Assembly (NCBI GenBank): GCA_021018995.1 | Contig: CM037589.1 | Coordinates: 11,051,001 to 11,115,000 of the forward strand | DNA: 64,000 bases | Direction: 5' to 3' | Source of the DNA: Chloranthus sessilifolius | Taxonomy: Eukaryota; Streptophyta; Magnoliopsida; Chloranthales; Chloranthaceae | Shown here: one piece after another, positions 22,979 to 36,300 of the stretch | Layout of the letters: each line of letters begins with the position of its first letter | How positions within the stretch are numbered: the first letter of the stretch is position 1 | Made by a program: the position numbers and the translations under genes | The notes under the pieces: model-generated | What the model saw: only the letters and a program-made list of their open reading frames with translations | Databases searched by the model: none | Told to the model about the DNA's origin: nothing

Positions 22979-23521
22979 TGTCCCCTCAGATACAATTGCG
23001 AGGCTCGATTTGTCCTTGATCTTGGTCAACCTAAAATTCATTTAGGGAAATGATACATTGAAACTCTATATATGTAGTAACTGGAGAACGTCAAGAATAA
23101 CAAAATGCATCTGTGTACACTAAATTATGATATTGGTTCTTTATCCATTCATTATTTATGTACTTTGTTTATTATGAAGCACTTCTGTTATCATGAATAG
23201 GTGATGAGCAGCGGTGCCTCAGTCTTATGTCGTAATTTCTAACAAAATTTAAACAAGAATTTACTGAATTAGGTCAAAGAGTAGTGAGTTCGAGATGAGT
23301 CCATATGCTGGCCGTAAGTGCGTATCATGGTTTAAAATCTCAGCAGGTTATATGTATCGATATAGTACAGTCCAAACTTGTATCCGGTCCAGCTATATAT
23401 ATATATAGTCTCAGGGATTCAATGTCACACTTACCATAGATATATAATGGTGTGATTGTTTCATTCTTTTTATGTGGCACCTGCGATAGGGAAAACCATG
23501 TGCGTGCTTTTAATGTAGTGC

Positions 23522-23779
23522 TCAAGCTACATCAACAGCCAATGCTATCGAGCTCATCCGATGAACAAAATCTGGCTTAACCTTTGAAGGGGACGAAATA
23601 TGAGGCAAGTTGTTGCTCTGCAGCTGTGCTAAAGGATGAAAGCCATATTGGCGAGGAAGACGGGCGGAACCAGTGTTTGCTTGGCACTGGGCAGCAGGCA
23701 TGATGTATAGCCCATTGATCAAGCATTGAGGCACATTTGTGGGTGTTTTTTTCTGAGACAGATTGGCCGTTGAATTCAA
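23522..23779 (-). other. Unrecognised 85-codon open frame, possible gene fragment
   Basis: The frame starts MNSTANLSQKK and ends ALAVDVA before a stop. Its centre (PRQYGFHPLAQLQSNN) is polar and Ser/Pro/Gln-rich, as in plant transcription-factor tails, with no catalytic motif or membrane segment. No flanking exon is visible on that strand. It could be a captured gene fragment, a lone exon of an unseen gene, or chance. I do not assign a function. Confidence 0.2.
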
Positions 23780-23932
23780 TCAGGATCTTGTCAATAAGAT
23801 TTTACATGCTACAAAGGATTAGTATTGTTCTGTTAGTGCTGCTTTTTATCAGTTCGGGACCCTCCAGAAGATCATTATATTTTTTATTCGCGTGTTCTGT
23901 CTGTTTGGGTTTCAACCGGAGATCAACTGAAA

Positions 23933-23934
<2 letters not shown>

Positions 23935-23983
<49 letters not shown>
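23935..23983. repeat. CT/TC microsatellite
   Basis: An uninterrupted run of about 24 CT dinucleotides. Open frames across it on both strands (Ser-Leu and Arg-Glu repeats) are artefacts. Confidence 0.97.
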
Positions 23984-23985
<2 letters not shown>

Positions 23986-25253
23986 AATTGTTAGGCTAAT
24001 TGAAAGCTGCTCGATGGGACATCTCCTTGGGCCAAAAAATCATGGCCGTCCGAGGAGCGGTATCAGCAAATCGCACTTTGATATTGACACGTAAGGTTAA
24101 GCACAATCATCCATGTTAGAGTGCAATCAAATTATTCAGATCTCTTAATCAGTGTGTTTATTGAGCCAAGGATAGCTCCCAATGTGAGATACCACTTGGA
24201 TTGCCGAACATTTTTGCCACATGGCCTACACGTGGGATGGTCTTGGTGCAATCCGTACAAAGCGTACTCAAATGCCATTTATCTGTATGGTTATGCTAAG
24301 TTTTAATAGAATTGTTTGAATCCCTCCGTTGGCAATGACTCTAGAATCTAGACAATGGTGAATGGCCTTCCATTTGGAGCACTCACATGAGACCCAATCA
24401 AATGCTTTCAGCCGGCACTCAAACTCACATGCATTTGGGCAAGATATATAAAATTGAAGAGGCCATAAAAACCTCTAAATTCCCTGTAGATGAGAAACTA
24501 GGAACCTAGTTACCAAATTCCACAAAGACCTTCATGAACTTTGGGATCAATTCAAGGGAACTGATTAACAAATTTTAGAAAATCCAATCATTCTAATATG
24601 GAATTGGCTCTCCCACTCCTCACCGGGACCATTAGTTTACCAAAGGTAATGGCTCCACTTTTTACCACCAAATCCAATCAAAAGCTGACTTCCACCGCAT
24701 TCAGTACATGAATGCAGAGCTTTGGTGGCCCTCCTTCATTGCCCTCTATATTAGACATACGTCTGTATCCGAGCTGAAGACCAGATATAAAAAAAAAAAA
24801 GGTCATTTTACTGCCTAAATTGCAAAAAAATTCAGACCCTTCACAATCGGGCCATAGTACCTGATTTATTTATTTATTTATTTTAATCGGTTGAGTACCT
24901 GATTTTTTAATTTTGGTGAAATTGAACGAAGGCCTCACCCATCTTTTTGTGAGATTTTTAATCGAAATTCATTTTAAAAAGAGCTGGTTTCAGGGTTGCC
25001 AAGTGCGGTCTCCAGGTGCTCAATGTTTCTGCACGCGGCACTGATTTGGCACCACGTTTCATCATCTCTAGATGATCAATTCGTGCTCAGGGCCTTTGTC
25101 TAGAGCATCATGTTTCATCGAAAAAAAAATTATTCAAAAAAAGAGAAATAAAAGAATTTATCTACAATTATGAGGCGACATCTTCGAGCATTTTTTTTTT
25201 TTGGATAATTAGCTGACATCTTCCAGCTTTGTAGTGCATAGATCTGGAGACAT

Positions 25254-25438
25254 CAGGTCCAACCAGGTTGAATCAGATTTCGAATTCAACCCCATCTGCT
25301 GTCTTTGGAAATAGGAGAATCTTGACTTTCGTGGTTCACTTTTTATAGGATGACATGCAGTCAAGATTCTTTTATTTCCAAGGGCAACACATGGGGTTGA
25401 ACTCAAAATCAAAATTCGGTTCAACCTGGTTGGACCTG
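25254..25438. repeat. Strong long hairpin (arms about 75-80 nt)
   Basis: The left arm 25254-25327 (CAGGTCCAACCAGGTTGAA...GAATCTTGACT) and the right arm 25359-25438 are reverse complements, with about 11 mismatches and one 6-nt bulge, separated by a 31-nt loop. The first 19 bases and the last 11 pair perfectly. It could be a compact MITE or a young, miRNA-like hairpin gene; no 2-10 bp target duplication was evident at the ends. An open frame spanning it on the minus strand is a by-product. Confidence 0.85.
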
Positions 25439-27040
25439 AGCATTGCCCTTGTAGACAAATCCAAAATCGAAAGCTACATCTTAGAATTTGTTTCCAATAA
25501 ATGCATTTAATTGGACTTTGAGATCTGCACAGATTTTTATGCTCACTAAAGTCTGTGTATGTCCCAAAATTGAAAGCTGCAATGAGCCATCGGCTCATTG
25601 TAGACAAATTTCTTTTTTTTTGGCTGGTTGATTGCCAAAAACTTCGTCATTCATGTGCTGAAACTTCTAGACTCCTAATCACATAAGATTGAATCCGATC
25701 TAGAAAATAATGACCTGCCCCGTACACCATTTAGCACCAACATGGCATCATATTTATATCCCCACTGACTCGATCTCAACCGACGACAATTTTTTAGTGC
25801 TTATAATGTTGAACATCAAATCAGTGAAAAGCCAAAAGTGAACTTTCGATGTTTCTCCCAAGGTTTCACTATTTGGAAAAAGAAGATTGACCCAACTGGC
25901 AAGTGCCATTTCTGGTACTCGGTTCAGGAAGTTAATACCATACTTAAAACCAGCCCATTATACACAAACATAGCTACAAATCCTAGACCGCCCCATCATA
26001 CACAAACAAGATCATATTGGAGGTTACCGCAGGCCTAGATGTGCAGAGGGTTCAGATTTGGACCGGGGTGGTTTCAACTCATCCCAACTCGCGCTCTCTT
26101 GACCCTAAACCCGATTCTGACCCAAAACGTACAGCAAACGTGTGGGTCAGGTTGGGTCGGATAGGTTAAAATATAAACGAGGGAAGAGTCCGGTCCAAGC
26201 CAAAAACTCTCAACTCAAATCCAACCTGACAGGTCCGAAATCTGAACTCAAATATAACCCATAATAGGTCAGATTGTTTCACCTGTCTGATTGACCCGAC
26301 CCATCTGCACCCCTACACTACACAGCAAGGATCAAAATTTCGGCCGAAAGGACCAAAATTATCAGTTTCGGTCCCCACCGAAACGATAATTTGGACCGAA
26401 ATTTCAGCCCAAATTTGTATGGGACCCAAATTATCAGCCAAAATTTTACCCGAAATTTTGAGCCTTGCTACACGGGCCCCGCGATTACACTAGGAGATAA
26501 CATTCATTGGAATATTTGGAACACCCGATCTATTGACATTCTAATATGGACAATCACATTGTAGCCATTCATTTTTCGATGCATGTAGACACTTAAGCAT
26601 ACGACAAATGAATTTTAGATGTAATCTTAGGGCTGAATCTCATCTAGATGATGGCCCGAGCACCACGTGGAACCATATGGCACCAAATAAAGCTGGTAAT
26701 AAGGTGACAGCCAGTCACCAACAATGATGATCGGATCAGTCATCTGCTACCAGCCTACCAGCTCTATAATATAAAGGAGCTAGAGCTACACGAGAGTATA
26801 GAGCTCATACCAGCATCCGATGTACAAGCAAGAAAGCTTTCTCAACAGACATACTAAAATGTTTTTCTTAAAATGTATAACATCCAGCTATCTCAGCATA
26901 AGGAGAAACTAAGAAACCATTAATAACAAAAAAAAAAAAAAAGTATTAACTCATTCATTTCCACTTGGCCAAAAAAGAACCCTAGAAACAAACCCTAAAT
27001 CGGGAGAACCTCAACCAAAATTAGTTTCAAAGCTACCGAC
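25439..27040. other. Intergenic sequence, RPS12 3' side
   Basis: 26043-26315 is rich in GACCC/GGGTC-type motifs also seen at 48979-49265, a degenerate dispersed repeat. 26326-26467 is a small hAT-like element. An A-run lies at 26929-26942. The RPS12 3' UTR must lie directly before 27041 on this side, but no clear AATAAA was found on the minus strand. Confidence 0.5.
26326..26467. mobile_element. Small hAT-like non-autonomous element, 142 bp
   Basis: The termini CAAGGATCAAAATTTCGG (left) and CAAGGCTCAAAATTTCGG (right, reverse complement) differ at one of 18 positions. The flanks are CTACACAG (26318-26325) and CTACACGG (26468-26475), an 8-bp duplication with one mismatch, as hAT transposition leaves. 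The interior is itself partly inverted-repeated (TTTCGGTCCCCACCGAAA). Confidence 0.72.
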
Positions 27041-30000
27041 TCAGTGGGACTTAACAAACTCTTGCACAATATGGAGACCTTCAGATTCTTCGCCATAGTC
27101 CTGCAAAACCCGACACAATATGGAGGAAAACATCAAGATATATTTTGCTGAAAGAAGAAACAGTTGAGAAATGAAAAAGGATGCATCTCTGTCTTTACCT
27201 TGACAACAACACAGGAACAACCCACCACCTTCCTTGCCTTTCCCTCTGAATCGATCTTGCAGAGCTGCAACCAAAATGCAGAAATTAATTTACATGGAAA
27301 ATTGAGAATCTATATACATTCTCATGATTTTACACACGCGTGTGTGTGTGTGCGCACTTATATATATATATATATATATATAATCATGAGAATGTACAAT
27401 CAACTATCTAATATTGTATGTTCTCTGTGGACTGAAAAATTATATCCTTAACATGCATTCAGCATTGAAATTTATGCTGAGGGATCCGAGAGCCTCAGTT
27501 TTCTCGGACAGAAATAGGATTCCATCTTTTTTCTTAATACCTATTAGGGAGAAAAAGGCACCAAGGTGCTGCAATCCCAAATGGAAAGTTGAAGGAGAAC
27601 AATACGTATAGAAGCTACTGGAGGAAAGGCAGCACCAAACTGCTTTTGCAAATTGGCCCTTTAGACCATGACTCTTCCAAAACATTAGTGTGGATCGGTT
27701 GTCAAAATTTCAGTAAATTGACCCAATGACTTACAATTTTCATAATATCTTGTTGCCTTATTTTATTTTGTGCTTGCATAAAAAGTTCTACTACTCCAAT
27801 ATTGTTTAACACTGTCTACCTATTATATTTACTAAAATGGAATTTTTTTAAAAACAAAAAAGTTTAGGAGATACCATACCATAATAGAAACTATTATGAT
27901 ATGAGAATAAAGATTAGAAACTATTATCAGGAAAGAAAATATTGAAAAGATATGATAATATTTTCGGAAGTTTTTTTCTAATATCATAATCGTTTTGTAT
28001 TCTACTAAAATCTCCTCTAAAGTGATTAAACTTTTAGAATGAGCAGAGGAATAATAGAGATGAAATCAGAAATGAGCTTAGGAATTTAGTTAAGAAAACT
28101 AAAATCCAGCCTTTTGAGCACCGATATTCTGTTTCTATATAAAGCAACTATAGTGAACTCAATATGCATGCTTTGATTTTGTAACTAATGAAATTTTTGG
28201 TCAAATATCAAATTATAGGCGTTTCATTTATAATAAATCTTACATCAAGATCAAAAGTTCTAGAAGTTAAAGGCAATTGCCTGATTCCAAGTCTCCAGAA
28301 TATTTTATTTCTGGTCTAAATATTCTACACATTGAAGTGAAATCAATACTACATTGATGTCAACCAATTTTCACCAAATTCTTGTTTCTATCACGAAACT
28401 ACAAAAACAAAAATATATCCAACTACTCATTGAATTTCCCCAGAATTGACTGACCAACTACTCATTGAATTTCCCCAGAACTGATTGAGTACTGAACACG
28501 ACCAATCCTTGCAAAATTTTGGCTGGCCAGGTCAATCTCACAGATTCAGGAGTTCACTGAAGCAGGAGTGGCAACATGATGTAACCACTAATAAACCCAG
28601 GAAGAAAACCAAGGAAAAGAAGAATTGAAAAAAGATAAGAGAGTGAAATGGGGCTGTTAACTGTTAACGGCAATGATAGTGTAACTTATTAGGGTTGTAA
28701 ACAGCATCATAACTGGATGTTAGCCTTCTAACAGAATTAAAGAGGACCTGATAGAAGTAGTTATTTGGGCAGTGAATGTATAATACCTGAAACAGAGGCT
28801 GAAACAGAAACCATGGGAGCTGATAAGGTTTTTAAATAAAAGCCTAACGGACCTGATATAACGGCAAACAGGGCCTACCGAGGACTTCAAATAAAGCTTA
28901 GGTGATCAAGGTCAAATGGGAATCAACAGAAACAGATGCATGTGATCACTTCTATAGATCATGTGATTGAAGGCCCCTTATTTGGTTTCTTGCTTATTTT
29001 GTAGAAATTTGTTACTTTACGCTATTAAATATTACTGACAAGGCTTTTAAACAAAAACCCAATGGACCTGATAATCAGCAAACAGGTATATCAAGGACTT
29101 GAAATAATGCCCAAGTGATCATCCAAAGGTCAAATGGAAATCAACAGAAACAGATGCACGTGATTAAATGACCACGAAGGCTATTTGGTTTCTCGACTAT
29201 TTTGTAGGAATTTGTTACTTTATGCTATTAAATATTACATTCTAGGGTATTTTTATCAGACTAGAACTTGTACGGCCAAAAGGAAGAAACCGAGAGGCTT
29301 TATTAGCCTACCAAAGAGATTTTTCATAAGTTTTTAGGATTGTTATTGCTGCTGCTTATTTCTGAATGTATTTACAATTTTTTATTGACAAAGGTTAGAC
29401 TTTACTTCTTTCTTCTGCTACTCTAGCTCATCTAGTTAATTTCCAGGAAGCTCTCTTTCTACTTTTGTCAAAGGAAAGTTCCATTTTATGTTACAACAGG
29501 CTGGGCTCTGGCTGGGGAAAACTCCAATAAATGGGACAGGCTCGGGACAAGCCTAATGGGAAATCCCAAAAACGTAAGCCTGTACATGGCCTGTAGACAC
29601 CCTCAGATTCAAGGACCTTTTTAAATACTTTAATCATAACAATGTTTCCCTCTGTCAGTATAAGATATAAGTTTTAAAAATCATAAGATATTCTTGCTAG
29701 GAATCATATTGCTTTCCTGAATTCTAAAAACAATATAAGTTATTTTTTTAGTTTATCGATAAAAAACATTATAATTTAAAGTATAAATATAATTTATATC
29801 ACAAACAAAAACTGAGTAGATTTTTTATGATAAAAAATAATAATAATATAAATATTGCACATAATTTATACAAAGAGTAAGTTACAAGAAGGGCAGCTGT
29901 ATAAGCCATATCAACACTGTAGGCTTCAAAGCAGAAACAACAGATTATCTAAACAAAAAATAAAACCAGGGAGTTTTTTCCGTATAGGTACAGAGCATTA

Positions 30001-30337
30001 CATTTAGTGGGGAAATGACAAGTGGAAAACATCACCATTATAATAAGGTGATAAGTGATAACACCATTAGACCACCACTAGATAGCAAGTTAATGGTTGT
30101 TAAAACAATGGCTTGATGTGATATCTACTAACAGAAGCTGTACTGCGACTAAGATGTTAACACATCAGATCTTCACCCGAAGCTAGTAAAACCGGTCAAT
30201 GTCATATTATAGGGGGAACAGTCACCATATAATTTTTCCTCTTCAGCTACTCCTCTTTGCCATTAAGAGATTAATTATAAGTATAGAGAATGGCATAAAC
30301 CTTGAATATTGAAACACAGCTTCAAAGACGTTTAAAA

Positions 30338-30396
<59 letters not shown>

Positions 30397-33300
30397 CAAG
30401 ACAATACACAGGTTTTAACTTACCCCTGCCCATTCGCCAAGAGTTTTCGCACTAGGGACTGCTATCAAGCTCACATTGTGGTCTGCACAAAGCGCTCTAA
30501 CCAATTTGACATAGTCTGGCTGGTTGCAATCTTCAGCTAACACGCAAAGCTGTGCGGCATGCTTTTCTATAACCTTGGCGCCTTCGTGAAGCCCACGAGC
30601 AAGCCCATCATGGGCCAGTGATTTTTTCAGCACAAGCTGTAGAGCAGTCAGGATGTCCATGGGCTCCCCTAGAGCAGGAGCAGGAGTCTCCGCCGCCACA
30701 GCACTGGAACCCTCATCACTGCAACATAAAAAAATCACCCGACAAGGCCACCATATTAGACACTCAAAAGACAAGCATAAGTGAATCCAAATCAACTTAG
30801 AGAACAAAATGATAAATTCCAACATTATGCATACTATTACACACTTTTTCATTTAAAAATAAATAGGAAGAATAGTCAGTGGTGGGCCTGATAACAATAT
30901 GAAGCCACAGCTTCTCCACTCTAAATAGTTGTACTTTTGCCCATACGATACTCACTTTAGTAGACCAAGTTAACCTTTTGCTTACTATGTTTTGGTATCT
31001 ATCTCCGCCAAACCAGACATGTTTTACGTAACCTACCCTTCATAGTTGGTGTCTACCCCATACAGAATTCATAAGACCAAACTAACGTTTCTCTAAGTAC
31101 GTTTGGGTTTTAAAGTAATTCAGGGTTAAAGAGAAAGAAGGATGGCAATAAGGATGATTACAATTATAAAAATAAAGACCGAAAAAGAGTAAAGAGTGAA
31201 AGATAGGAGACAATAAGTTTTTCTCGTTCATTGTAATCAAATGCAGAAAAAAAAGAAACGAAAAATTTTGGACTTAGCATATATGAAATCAAATCTGAAA
31301 AGCATGTGCTGACATTATTCCCTATCAAGTTCTACAAACTCTTGTATGTTGGACTATACAAGTCTTACAATGACAGAACTCTTAGAAAAACGCTCAAAAT
31401 ACTATAAAGAACCACAGGAAGTTTCTCTGGAGATTGGAACCCATAGAGATATCCCGTAGGAGTTGGGACCCTCATCAGGTGATCACGTGATGACCTATCT
31501 CGCATACCACAGGAAGTTTCTCTGGAGATTGGAACCCATAGAGATCCCGTAACAGTTGGGACCCTCACCAGGTGATCACATAATGACCTGTCTCGCATGA
31601 GCCGCCTCCTCGTGTAAGATAAAATAGAATAATATTTCTGAAAGAGTCCATTAACTCTCTTAAAGACTTGTTTTAATGTTATCAAAAAATGAAGTGTTAA
31701 ATCTAATATGTAAATGGAACGTTAATGAATAAGGTTGAGGACCATACAATATACACAATGAACCTTACCGGCCACCCAGCTATACAACTTCATATAAACA
31801 TTATTACGAATAAACCTAGCAGCAAAGACAAATCAGTAATTCATAGAACTAGTGGTACCAAATAACCAGGGTGGGCAAGGCTGAGGCCTGTCCCAGCCCG
31901 GCTAAAAAACTAAGGAATTGGGACTGAACCCAAGCAATTAAGGTTGCAGACCGTACCAGCCACTGACCTCAATGATATTTTACCAAAGGCCAAGTCCGGG
32001 CGAAGACTTAGTTGCAGGGCCTATAGTACAGCCCAAGCCTTGCCTGACATGGGCAGGGGTGTGCTTGCATCCTTATGTATAAGGAAACTGTAACATCTAC
32101 CTAAACCCAGGAGCATTGAACCACCTTCTTCACATGTTTTACTGGTGTTTCACTTTACAGGAAGAAAGCATACAGCTACAAATAATTTATGTTTTAATAG
32201 AAAAAAATTATGCATGACAGCGAATAATTTGAAAAAATCTTGCATTGAATGCCAAATCTAATTGATAACAATTCAGAAATCATATACCAAAAGTAATCTT
32301 GAAAAAAAAAACAATTCAAATGGAGAGCTTGAAATACAGAGATAAAAGACATAAATCCAAGCATGAATATGAATTTGAACGCAAAATTATAAATGGTGAT
32401 ACTATGTCATGCAGAGTTAAAAATTCCCATTGGCCATTGAAAGGTAGCAAACGAGATTTGGTCTAACATCATTGGCATTATTGACTTCAAGCGAATTATT
32501 CCAACAGTCTTTGACCCTCTTTGAATGCTTGGGAAATGGGACTTCATCTTATGAAAAAATTTGCCCATTGATCAGTGATCAAACCCATTTGGAATGAAGG
32601 AAAGAATTGTATCTTCCTAGACAAATGGGAACTTGCTCCTTCATGGCAAAGGTTGAAGGATACATAATTTATTATTGGTGGTTAAATTGATTAGACACAT
32701 TAGAATTTCGATTTCTATAGCTGTTGGAGAAATAATAATCACTAGAGGAGGCCTTGAGGAAGGGGGATTCCTCATCTGGATACGGTCACTGTGGCGTATT
32801 TGGGTCTATTTGCTATGTGTAATTCTTCCAGCACAGATGCCAGTGTGCCCATTCATCGCCTACCACTTTTATGTTTCTCCACATACTAATCCATTAGTCA
32901 TTGAGGCTGATTCTTTGAATATTATTAGATTACAGGCTACGTAAGAAAGATTGCTCGCTATCTACATGCTGTGTACCAGCAAATGCTATCAAAAGGAACT
33001 TGACTTTGCAATACCATAGAACTTTCTTTTCACCACTTTTGTGGGTAGGCTAAATGCCAAAGCAGATGCCCTTACAAGGGAAGCACAGGTAGGTCATCTT
33101 TCCTTCCAGGATCAAGCCTCCATATTTCACAACCTCTTTTTCTCTTTTATAAATTTCTTTTTGACGGGGTCATATTTTTTCCTGATCAATATTAACGGGC
33201 GTCATGCTATACGCATAAGTTCTTGTTTAGATTGACTCTATGTAGTTTTTATTATCATTTTTTTTCAATAACTTTCCTATTCGATACTAGAGAAAAAAAT

Positions 33301-36300
33301 ACAATAAAATTCCCTTCCCCAAAGGATGCCAATAATTAGTTATGACCATTTTTTGTTTTATTTTTTGTCTACCTTCAACTGATTTTGTCATTCTTTAGGG
33401 GGCACGTTTTGCAACGTGGAAAACTTGGCTTTTGAAACCCATTATACGAAAAAACTATATTTTCCCCACGTCTAGTGCCGCAATTTTCCATGGAACTTGA
33501 TTCCCTTTTAACAGGAAAAAGGTGGAATTTGAATCAGAACTACCCTGTGTGATAGGAAATCTCCCTCCCTAATCTCAACAACCCAACATCGAAATTCTAA
33601 TTTGGTACCCAGCAGATCAACAGGTTGCTGACAATACATCAGCATTACGCCATGCTGGCATCAACAGGGTCAACGTGTTGACCACAAACCTGAACGAAAT
33701 TCTACATCAAATTCGTCTCTTGGAGTTGTGTGGTATGATGGCTCCAAAATTTCAACACATATTTTTGAAAATCTTCAAACTCACATTTTCCTGTGGATTC
33801 ATCACAAGTGCCTTTGAAATAATGGGGCTATTGCTAGGAGTTAGACCGGATTCACATACCCGTTCATTTGGTTCCAGTCTTGCTTAATATATATTAAGAT
33901 TTGAGGTACTTCTTTTCATTTCTCCAGTTTCTGCATTTGACACTCAGTTTCACAATCATATGGTTTACGGATAATTAGGTATCGTGGTGTAATAAATTAC
34001 ATTATATTTTTACTGAATGGGGTCTCCCTGTCTTCTGACCACTGCTGAATGGGATATCTCGTGTTTTCTTGGTTACTACAGTCACAACACCCATCTTTTA
34101 TCATATGAACCTGTATTCTGGTATCAAATATCTCATGTTATATTAAGTCACACCAACATGTTGGGCTGGTTTTACATGATATATGTTGCTGTCTTCTTGT
34201 GGGACTTGCTGGGATGAGATTAAAGGGTTGTATTTTTTAGGTGCTGTATCGTAGCTTTTTTAAGGAATGTCATTGTTGTGAATTGTATTTTTTTATACCA
34301 ATAGTTGTTTGCTGCAATAATGTAGCAATATGTTGGTGTTTGAAGGGCTTTTTACTCAACAGTATTGCAGAGATAATCCTGATGCAATTGTGGTTGTTGA
34401 ATATTAGTTGGCATTACAACTGTGGTGTGTGGAAGCCTCCTTAGTGTTGATTCGTGCTAATAATTGTCAGCTGCGTTGCATATATCTGGCAGTAGTTTTT
34501 GCAGTATTGCAGTGTTTGCTGTTTGTTGGGGTAATTTGATCATTTTTTTATCCAGAGTAATAGTTAGTGATGGATTTCCTAATGACGGATTAATGGACAT
34601 GTATGACTCTAGTTCTCTTAATCATGAAGAGGTATTTTTGGGCGCTCAGTGCTATGTTGTTTGATCATTTTTTTAATCCAGAGTAGTAGTTAGTGATGGA
34701 TTTCCTAATGATGGATTTAATGGACATGTATGACTCTAGTTTTTGGTGCTCGGTGCTATGTTGATGGGACAGGTATGATTGGCTCAGCCGATGCATGTGT
34801 GCCCCCTCTGTCCTCATGGATTATTGATTCAGAAACAACAGATAATATGTCCGGCATGTCACCTTTATTACCGTCTTTAGCCTCTGTGATGACACCATGT
34901 AATGTCCGTGTAGCTGATGGATCTCTTGATCCAGTTATTAGGAAATGGACTGCACAGGCTATCATCTCTCTCTAGAATCCACTTTACATGTTCCAAAGAT
35001 GTCAATTAACCTTCAATCTGTTAGTAGTCTCGCTAAACAACTCAATCATAGTCATATTTTCTTTCCTTTTTATTGTGTCTTCCAGGACTTGTCTATAGGG
35101 GAGGTACTTCATTGTGGTCATGCGGAGAGAGGATTGTATTTTCATGAATCATCGCATACAATGACCCGTTGCAATTGATGCTACTACTATGCCCACCCAT
35201 GAGTTTTACTTATGGCACACTCGTCTTCATCATCTTCCCCTATAGCTCATGTGTATCCTGTTTCCACAAAAACTTAGCTCAGTCATGTTTCTAAGTTCCA
35301 ATGTGGCAATGCATCATAGAACTTTGTATCCTTCTAGTGGTAACAGAAGTAATATTCCCTTCCATATTGGGCATTTGGACGTCTAGGGGCCCATCTCCAA
35401 TTGTTTCCCTTTTAGTGATTATCTATATTTCGTCTCAATCGTTGATAACTGCACCTGTTATACTGTGTTGTATTCATTGAAGTCCAAGGATAAAGTTTGG
35501 CTTTGTCTTTCCTATTTTTCACAAGTTGGTCCAAACTCAATTCCATGCCATTGTGAAGATTGTGAGATCTGAAAATGGTGGAGAGTATTCCCTCACCATC
35601 TTCAGTCTCATCTTCGAATTCATGGCATTGAGTGCAAACCACTTGTCCCTACACTCTGCTAAAAATGGGGGTGGCTGAGAGAGAAAATTGCACATACTGA
35701 TGTCGCTCGTTCCCTGTTAATTGTTATGTATGCCCCTGAACGTCTATAGGGGATGTCATTCTTACTGCTAATTTTCTCCTTAAAAGAATGCTTATTCCTA
35801 TTCTTTAGGGTAAGTCTCCTTACAAACCCTTACATCCTCAAAATCGTCTTTTTCAGTTTCTCAGGGAGTGTATTTCCTCCGGGATAGGAGAACTCGAATT
35901 GTTTTTCCTCAGGGACGGAAGAGTGTCCCTCACAATGATTTAAAGGAAAAGGTGTGTATGGCATTCTTTGCATATTAAAGAAGGCTATATATGGTCTCAA
36001 ACAATCGCCTAGAGCCTAGTTTAAAATTTTAGCGAAGCCGTTATAAAGTTTGAATACAAACGATCCACAATGATCATACAGTGTTTGTGACGAAAGGACC
36101 TCACCTCACGACACTTGTTGTATACGTAGATGATTTGTCACCAGGGATGACAATGAAGAAATATAGAAGTTGAAATACTCTGAGTCGTCTTTGATATAAA
36201 CGACTTGGGCCCACATAAATATTCTTAGGGATTGAAGTGGCCAGCTCAAAGAATGGTATAGTTTTGTCCCTGAGGAAATACACTCTTGATGTATTAAGAC

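Larger units (their letters stand above)
22979..25253. other. Intergenic sequence between ACD11 and RPS12, first part
   Basis: The ACD11 3' UTR should start here, though I saw no canonical AATAAA close by. A minus-strand open frame at 23522-23779 (85 codons) has fairly protein-like composition but no family I recognise. A CT microsatellite occupies 23935-23983. 24100-24310 weakly resembles 47630-47780, suggesting an old dispersed repeat. Confidence 0.5.

Noticed and set aside
23737..23994. Frames across the CT microsatellite on both strands
   Set aside because: Ser-Leu and Arg-Glu repeats from a dinucleotide run.
25209..25607. 132-codon minus-strand frame
   Set aside because: It spans the long hairpin; both arms being free of stops is a consequence of the inverted repeat, and no protein similarity is seen.
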